NCBI RefSeq assembly: GCF_004359215.1
Contig: NC_090612.1
Span: forward strand, 4,644,258 to 4,677,906
DNA length: 33,649 nt
Direction of reading: 5' to 3'
DNA from: Bremia lactucae
Lineage: Eukaryota > Oomycota > Peronosporomycetes > Peronosporales > Peronosporaceae
The notes below the pieces were generated by a model that had not been told where the DNA came from, did no database searches, and saw only the letters and a program-made list of their open reading frames with translations. This document shows positions 27,792-33,649 of the stretch, piece after piece. The position numbers were made by a program, and so were the translations under genes. How positions within the stretch are numbered: the stretch's first letter is position 1; each line of letters opens with the position of its first letter.

Positions 27792-28640
27792 CATAAACAT
27801 AGGATGCGTACGCATACTTCGAGGCAGCTCGATCTTGTACGCATTGCCTTGGCGATGTCGTGCTTGAAACGGGCCGATATATTGGGCAGTATTTTTTTAC
27901 TACCCATTGTCACTACATGTTTGATAAGTTTATTGTAGACGGTAGAACTAGGTCATTAACATCAAATGCAAGTATGATTACTCTTCCATTTTTTTCAGAG
28001 TTCCGTTTCTGTCGGTCCACAGCATCAGCGGTGGAATCCTGTACGAAAAGGACCACTGCTTCTCAAGCCAATGGGAAACGGTTTCATTTTTGTTTCCAGT
28101 GCGACCGGCTCGCACTGCGGAAGTATCCATCTCTCCAATATTGAGTGTATTATTATTCTCATTAATAATATTGTTATCGATGCTAAAATTTTCAGCAGCG
28201 TTGTCAAAGTCAGTAATAGCGTTATTGTTATCACTGAGTTTTTCCACTTTCAATTAATAAATCAGCATGGGTATCCTTCGCATTGACCTTAGTGCTAATG
28301 CGTGATGAGCAAAACTAGAAGGTTCTTTGCTCGAGCGAGTCCCCCCCCCTTGAATAAGCGTCACTCTCAAGCAAGGTGGGTATACGTGGGTGGCGTAAAC
28401 CATTCACGAGAAACGGTGTATGCTTCGTAGAAGCATGCACTGAATCGTGGCAAAACTCGCTCAAACTCTTAAAAGTGTAGACGGAATCGTGAAGTATTTC
28501 TTCGAGGATACGGTTTGCACGCTCCGTCTGATCACCTGTTTAGGATGATCGGATTTGACATTTTTAATTGTGTTCCGAGTGATTTGATCCAGATTGCCAA
28601 AATTCCCTCGTGAATCTCGGGTCTCAATCTGAGACCAGTT
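27792..28640 (-). pseudogene. Gypsy E integrase C-terminal domain and linker
   Basis: Minus strand: after the linker (DFDNAAENFSIDNNIINENN, Asn/Asp-rich rather than the Asp/Glu-rich linker of family 1) comes RHRQGNAYKIELPRSMRTHP, the same beta-barrel motif as in copy A, near 27870-27800. The 28253-28640 part should hold the end of the integrase core; only scraps are readable. Confidence 0.72.
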
Positions 28641-29365
28641 CGCGGGGTAACTTAGGGGAGTCGAAATATCTTGTAAATGAAAACACGAGCACAGCTTTCG
28701 GCTATGATCGACACCGGGACTGCAGCAAGATGCACCATTTTGCCGAAACGATCAACAAAAACAAGAATACCATTATTCTTATGTTTGTCGTCAGGAAAAC
28801 TCGAAGATGAAGTCCATGGATACAGACTGGAACAGGCAGAGGTTGTGATGGAGCACGGGATGATGCACTGTGCTTCATCCGTTGACAGACTTCGCAAGCA
28901 CAAATGTACTTGCGAACGAAATCATACTGGCGTGGTCAGTAGAAGACGCGACTTATCGTGAGATAGGTCTTCTCACGTCCACGATGACTACTATTGGTGC
29001 AGCGTGGCACTCATAAAATGATGCGTAAGAACCCAATTCATTATAGATGGGGATAACGACACGAGCTGTGTCGCCAACAATGGCTGTGTAATATAAAAAC
29101 CCATTGCCTGTTGTGTATCGATCTGCTGAGGATGTATACAATTTTGACAATTCTTATAAGGATTGTTGAATGGATTTCTGAGGTAATTCATCAACACTTT
29201 GAGAGCCCTATCTTCTTGATAAGCTCTTCTAACGTCGTCGAGTAATGTTGACGACGGAACACATATTGTTGCAATAGTGATTTTATGCTCTGTTGAATTG
29301 CACAGCCGGGTCAAAATCGGCCGGCGCGAAAGTGCATCAGCGCCGACGTAAAGTGGTCCTGGTTT
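28641..29365 (-). pseudogene. Gypsy E integrase core and zinc region
   Basis: Minus strand: post-RNase H spacer STLLDDVRRAYQEDRALKVL; then SADRYTTGNGFLYYTAIVGD, TARVVIPIYNELGS, YECHAAP (zinc region); then CARVFIYKIFRLP after SSSFPDDKHKNNGILVFVDR and FGKMVHLAAVPVSIIAES. These align one to one with copy D. The second Asp and Glu of the core are not readable. Confidence 0.8.
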
Positions 29366-30475
29366 CTACTCCACGAAGAAGTAATACTCCGTGAAGAAAG
29401 ACAAATATCTAATTTTTTGCGAGAGTTGTGGACAGTTAACGGCCGTGCGTAACGACGCATGGACAGTATATACAATAAACGATCTATTTCCTAAGCGATA
29501 TCTGAAAGTCTCTTTACATCGATTGGCACACGCTAATCGGTGATCACCTTTATCTTTTCTGGATCCGTGGGTACACCGTGCTTTTCCACGATGCACCCAA
29601 GAAGTGGTATTTTCCCCTTGCAGCGAACATACACTTGTTAAGATTTGCATAAAATTTGAGCTTACGCATAAGTGTAAGAACCTTTCGGACGTGGGTACGA
29701 TGTAGTTCAACATCCGATTTCATGTTCATGGCTCTGCTATGAACGAAGACGTCATCAAATTAGCTCGGTGCAAAATCTTGCACCGATCTCAGCAGACTGG
29801 TTACACATCTGTTAAATGTTGCAGGGAGATTGCTAAGAACCTGTGGCATGACTAGCCACTCCCATAGCATACCGCTTGGGGTGCTTACTGCTATGAACAG
29901 GATATCTTATTGACGCATAAGGGTCTGATAGAATACATTCATCAGATCCATTAACGAAAAGATAATATTCTTTGACGTATCATCAATGATTACGTTTTTT
30001 CGTGGTATCGGCGTTTGAGCCGGTACGTTGCTGCGGTCAATTCAGTGAGCCCAGGCACAATCCGCCACCCTCGTGTTGCTTTACGCAAGCAGAAGTTCGG
30101 AGAGCTATGTGGGAAGGTTGACCTTACATGACCCGCTGCTAAGCGATCGGCAAAGAGCTTATGGATCGCTATTACTTGTTCGCGAGGCAATGGCCATTGC
30201 TTCATCACACAGTATATCGAACCTGGGTCAATATTGACTTCGTGTCCAGTGCTTTTGCCCCTCGGCAACTCATACGCTACTAATTCAGGGAAGACATCCT
30301 TAAATATTATAAAGGATTTGTATAGATGGTTTGTGTTCAAAGCCTCCGAGGGCTTCGACATAAAACGATAAATTCTACTCTTCATCGAGAACACTTTTGT
30401 TCGATGGGCTGCTGAAAATCCGTTCGCTCCCAAGAAGTACTGTTCCCGACCGAATATCGGCCACGTAGTTGTCAT
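29366..30475 (-). pseudogene. Gypsy E reverse transcriptase and partial RNase H
   Basis: The minus strand from 30475: DVFPELVAYELPRGKSTGHE, VNIDPGSIYCVMKQWPLPRE, FADRLAAGHVRSTFPHSSPN, FCLRKATRGWRIVPG, with later frame changes; near 29850 VMPQVLSNLPATFNRCVTSL and FDDVFVHSRAMNM, where the Tyr of YFDD is a stop. Between 29520 and 29480 the text jumps from the RT thumb (CKETFRYR) to RNase H SFIVYTVHASLRTAVNCPQL, so the first RNase H part (CDASD, KELLAMKYA) is deleted. Confidence 0.84.
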
Positions 30476-31240
30476 CTGTTACAAGAAGCAGATCTGCTTG
30501 ACCTTTCCACTACGCAGATCACACACAAACGGTATGGGCTCAACCGTTGGCAATTGATATATCTCCGAAGTCAACTTCGTAAGTGCTATAGAACAAGTGT
30601 ATTAGCGCCTACACTGGATTCATTGTTTAATTAGAAATTTATTGTCTCAGTTTTCTCTTTAGAACTTATTTCCAGAGGTACCTGGGAGTCTTTGAGCACA
30701 AGTTTCCGGGGACTTATTCCAACATAATCTACTTGGGGAGTATTCTCCCTAACTGCCTCTAGCTGTGGTTGTGCTACCAGATCGAGATCATCTACAATCG
30801 ACTCTCCGGTCGATCTAGGGTTTTCGCTGTCTCTTAAAGACGCGCGTATTAAACATTCTTGGATGTTGCTTTCCAAGCAAGCATCCTTGTTTCGTACCAC
30901 TTAACTTATACGAGTGGTCGACTTCGACGCTGCCTGTACTTATACACAGCCGTCGTAACTATGTCGACGTCACTACGGTGGACCTATGACGCTGCTGGTG
31001 CTTGTGCACAGCCGTCGGGACCAAACTCCACAGTGTGTTGGGTATTCACACTGAGGTCTTGTGCGGTCATGCTTACGACTGACCCACAAGTGAGGCTATC
31101 GCACTCACTCGTAGGACATCCGCACGCTTGTGAACGCTCCAAGACGTTAATCAGTTGGCCATCTGATAAACAAGAGACAGGAATCGTCACGACTTGATGC
31201 TGCAATTTATACATTGCAAGAAGTTGCTGAGCCATGGTAA
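30476..31240 (-). pseudogene. Gypsy E protease-RT linker
   Basis: Minus-strand open stretches SNIQECLIRASLRDSENPRS and DYVGISPRKLVLKDSQVPLE (30900-30631) and an 83-residue frame at 31235-30984 lie between protease and RT. I cannot assign a domain. The position matches the variable linker of this gypsy group. Confidence 0.55.
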
Positions 31241-31470
31241 TCTTCGGATGACATCAAAGTTATCTAAATCTAGGACGATAAAATCATCATCGTACTATCT
31301 ACCCTTTAACGTGTATTGAAAATCAACTTCACGTTTATTTACTGTCACAGACACTCATAGGCGCAGTGGCCAGTCCTTTGACAACGTTTTCTTTTTTGTA
31401 ATCGTTTGTAACTTGAAGAGCGAGGTCTCGCTCTCTACATACAAGAGATCCGTGGGTTCTGGACCCCCTT
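31225..31470 (-). pseudogene. Gypsy E gag end and protease remnant
   Basis: EPTDLLYVESETSLFKLQ (about 31460) corresponds to the gag tail EPMDLxYVESE before the zinc knuckle, whose cysteines are gone. DDDFIVLDLDNFDVI and LPWL (about 31300-31225) is the end of the retropepsin, normally DxDxFDVILGMPWL. The catalytic DSG is not visible. Confidence 0.65.
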
Positions 31471-32639
31471 ATTCTAGTCGTCTCGGCGGACGATAAGCAT
31501 CAGCGCAGACAAAAGACTGTTTATGACTGAAGTCCTCCTCTTTCGCTATAGAAACTGCATAGTCGAGCAACCCTAATTTTAGCCAGAACAGGTGGGTCTT
31601 TAACTGCAGATACAACTGACCAGGTATCGTGTATGTTGGGCATAAGCGTAAATGTCACCCTTGCCCTACTTCAAATCCAGGAGCTCGACTCGAACCCTAA
31701 ATTCGGCACGTGGCGGCTCAAATGTTTGTCTGAGCCGGATTTTAAAGACCTCATATGACCCAAAGACTAATGGGTCGTGGAGCTTGAGCCCCAAGGCCCC
31801 AAAATTTGGCACGTCCGGCAAAGTTGAACATGCCAAAAAATCACTTTTATCGCATCTGTTAAAACACGCTGTCTTCTGAGCTTGAAAATGGGCTTACGGT
31901 CGAGATTGCAAACCGGGAAGTGAGTTGTATTATGAGTTTCTCTCGATTCTACCGTTATCTCTTTCCTATCATTCGATACGCCCCCTTTCTCACATATGTG
32001 GACGACCGTAATATGGTGGACGTCACATGTCTGGCAGGACATTGCTGGTGAACCCCAAACACCAGTTCCCAAAGGCTTGAATTTTATTGTTGCCGTGTAT
32101 CGAACCGGTGACCTGTGGAATGGCACTGCCATGACTTTTAGACTGAGCTACCGCGCATGATTTTTTCACACACTATTATCCTATAAATTTTAACAAATGA
32201 TCGTTTTACTTTCATGTATATATATATATCCCTAAACATGCATACGAATAAAGCGCGAAACTTTCGGTGTACACATCAATCTAACAGCATCATTACTGAT
32301 ACGGCGAGCTTCTATGGCGTCGTCGAATTCGACGAACCATCAAATAATCGCTTTCGACAACCTTAAACTTAGAGATTGCTATCTTGAAGCTTTCGGGTCG
32401 ACGCGGAAACGTCGGCTCATTAGCAGCATTTACTTGCTGCTGTCTCAACATTTCCAATTTTTGAGCACCCTGATCTCTCAACACCTCCGCGTGCTGATAA
32501 GCAGGTGAAGCAAGGCTATCTTTTCCTAAGTTCCGTCGAGTTTATGTTGTACTAACTCGGCTATGGCCGCATGTAGTTCATCTCTGTTCAGAGTGAACAG
32601 CATGGCGCAAACGGCTGGCCCGCCTTCGACCGAACTCAT
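31471..32639 (-). pseudogene. Gypsy E gag, interrupted by a SINE-like insert
   Basis: Starts MSSVEGGPAVCAMLFTLNRD at 32639, then GAQKLEMLRQQQVNAANEPT and FPRRPESFKIAISKFKVVES (Gag retrotransposon domain start), and after an indel EFDDAIEARRISNDAVRL. About 300 bp of unrelated sequence follow, then GRAK, SYEVFKIRLRQTFEPPRAEF, RVRVELLDLK, DIYAYAQHTRYLVSC. This is the ordinary sense gag of the element, so the antisense gene is an additional frame and not a misplaced gag. Stops and indels throughout. Confidence 0.75.
31870..32157 (-). mobile_element. SINE-like insertion with tRNA-type promoter
   Basis: On the minus strand a tRNA-like head runs from 32157: GCGCGGTAGCTCAGT (A box) and GGTTCGATACA (B box, 32096-32106) about 44 bp apart, the tRNA spacing. 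It is followed by an unrelated body of about 220 bp before gag resumes. Oomycetes are known to carry tRNA-derived SINEs. The T-stem pairs poorly, so it is not a working tRNA. The 3' end is not well fixed and no clear duplication was seen. Confidence 0.55.
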
Positions 32640-32810
32640 GCGTTCGATCGCTCTCCATTCAAGGTCCTTAACTGAGTAAACCCTTACGCGTGGTGTGGTA
32701 GACTTCTTGAGGAGCTAAAGCTCCCTCCTTCATCATCCAACATGTTCATGCTTAATGGAACGTGCGTAGGTCGTTGAATGGACTACGAAGTGCCACCAGG
32801 TGTAACGGGG

Positions 32811-33285
32811 CACCTTTCACTAGTACTGGTCAGTACTGGATAACCTTACACTGATTACAGTGCCTCGAAACTTCACGTACACAAAATTAAAGAGGACGTT
32901 TTCTATGAAGCTAAGGGTTTTTAGGTTAAACTTCTAGACTAAGGCTTTAGAATAGAGATAAAGGAAAAGCGAATTGTTATATTTAGTTTTCTACGTAACG
33001 ATTTTCTATCTACCACTGAACTTATAATATTAATAATTAACTAAGTATGGCGCCTCCTTGCGCACCGCACAATCGTGTCTTAAAACGATTAGCGGGGTTA
33101 ATTTAGACTCAAATCACCCAACAATAGAGCTAATGTCTTATTGCATCAATATTATCAAATTTGGTAATATTGGAACTATTTGAGTCAGAATTAATAAAGA
33201 TAATATTTTTGTACTGCTTTATTTATTTCCTCTCAGAGGAAATAATATTTATTATTCCTCATATAGGAGATAATACTTACGTAAC
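32811..33285 (-). repeat. Gypsy E 5' LTR, outer tip deleted
   Basis: Inner end GGTGCCCCGTTACA at 32811 and close match to the 25491-25972 LTR outwards to TTACGTAAGTATTATC at 33285. The 3' LTR has about 18 more bases there (TGTAACGGGGGTGTTTTGG). The next five bases are CATAT. Confidence 0.83.
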
Positions 33286-33290
33286 ATATT
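33286..33290. repeat. Target-site duplication CATAT, right copy
   Basis: Exact match to 25486-25490, bounding gypsy E. Confidence 0.7.
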
Positions 33291-33649
33291 GTATGCGTCA
33301 GCTGCTAAGTGTTCACGTCTATAGGATGTTGCGATAGCAAGAATTTGAACGAAATGCTGCTTAAATAATAAATCCTCACATCTGATCGAGTGCATCTCTA
33401 TCTACCACATCGTCCTTCTTTCGCGCAAGCACAAACAAACACATCGAGAGCATACGTAGTCAAGCCTATCTGTTACACTGTATTTGTTTGTCTTAGGCAA
33501 ACCTAGGGGCTAACCATTGATCGCGCGAGATCGTACTTTCTCTATGCAATCCCATTGTTGCCGTGTCTTCACTGCACTTAAGAAAATCATTGTCCTTCAA
33601 GAGAAAATCCGATGGCATCCAGGGCGAGTAGAAAAGGAGCAAAAGTGTT
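33291..33649. other. Right flank of gypsy E
   Basis: No recognised gene. If E inserted in copia H, the end of H RNase H and its LTR should be here; I could not confirm it. Confidence 0.35.

Noticed and set aside
31767..32132. 121-residue minus-strand frame as a novel protein
   Set aside because: It joins the SINE-like insert to decayed gag; no conserved blocks.
1..33649. Effector genes expected in an oomycete pathogen
   Set aside because: I noticed no secreted protein with a signal peptide and effector motif, but decayed frames limit this search.

Overview
The window looks like a repeat-rich nuclear scaffold piece from an oomycete, most likely a Peronosporales relative (Phytophthora or downy mildew). 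The polyproteins match the Ty3/gypsy and Ty1/copia families I know from those genomes. The embedded organelle DNA reads as AT-rich oomycete-type mitochondrial nad5, cox1, tRNA-Gly and large-subunit rRNA. Only one ordinary host gene is visible: the 5' part of a SulP/SLC26-type transporter (about 12786-13492), cut by a 100-N scaffold gap. Nearly everything else is decayed LTR retrotransposons. I call the gypsy copies A, B, C, D (family 1), E (family 2) and F3 (family 3), and the copia copies G/F and H.

Layout. 1-2177: 3' part of gypsy A (+). 2178-2766: mosaic of mitochondrial fragments. 2767-7024: copia G (+), whose integrase segment is inverted, ending in its 3' LTR. 7025-7103: tail of a gypsy LTR. 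7104-7381: unassigned. 7382-7835: gypsy LTR (-). 7843-8504: copia F (-), the N-terminal gag, PBS and most of the 5' LTR. 8505-8687: mitochondrial DNA. 8688-10103: gypsy B (+), 3' end and LTR. 10104-10154: first 51 bp of a copia LTR. 10155-10375: mitochondrial-like DNA. 10376 to about 12735: gypsy C (-). 12786-13492: transporter. 13493-13592: N gap. 13593-17894: gypsy D (+) with 3' LTR. 17895-18827: unassigned, with tandem repeats. 18828 to about 22180: gypsy F3 (+), interrupted by a solo LTR. 23101 to about 23910: LTR-like. 24740-25490: copia H remnant. 25491-33285: gypsy E (-), nearly complete, flanked by the duplication CATAT.

Two things stand out. First, every gypsy copy of families 1 and 2 that keeps its 3' end carries a long gene-like reading frame on the opposite strand between the LTR and integrase. 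It starts near the polypurine tract and runs back over the chromodomain of pol. The overlap keeps the same codon phase in copies A, C and E. This looks like a retrotransposon antisense gene.

Second, the first 12.7 kb can be untangled. Undoing two inversions (about 2767-7842 and about 8688-10154) simultaneously restores gypsy A to its own LTR, joins gypsy B to C as one element, makes copia F and G one element, and restores one copia LTR. The restored copia sits in the gypsy B/C LTR with a 5-bp target duplication. Three of the four breakpoints are filled with mitochondrial DNA. This is either real break repair that captured organelle DNA, or a chimeric-assembly artefact; reads crossing the joins would decide.
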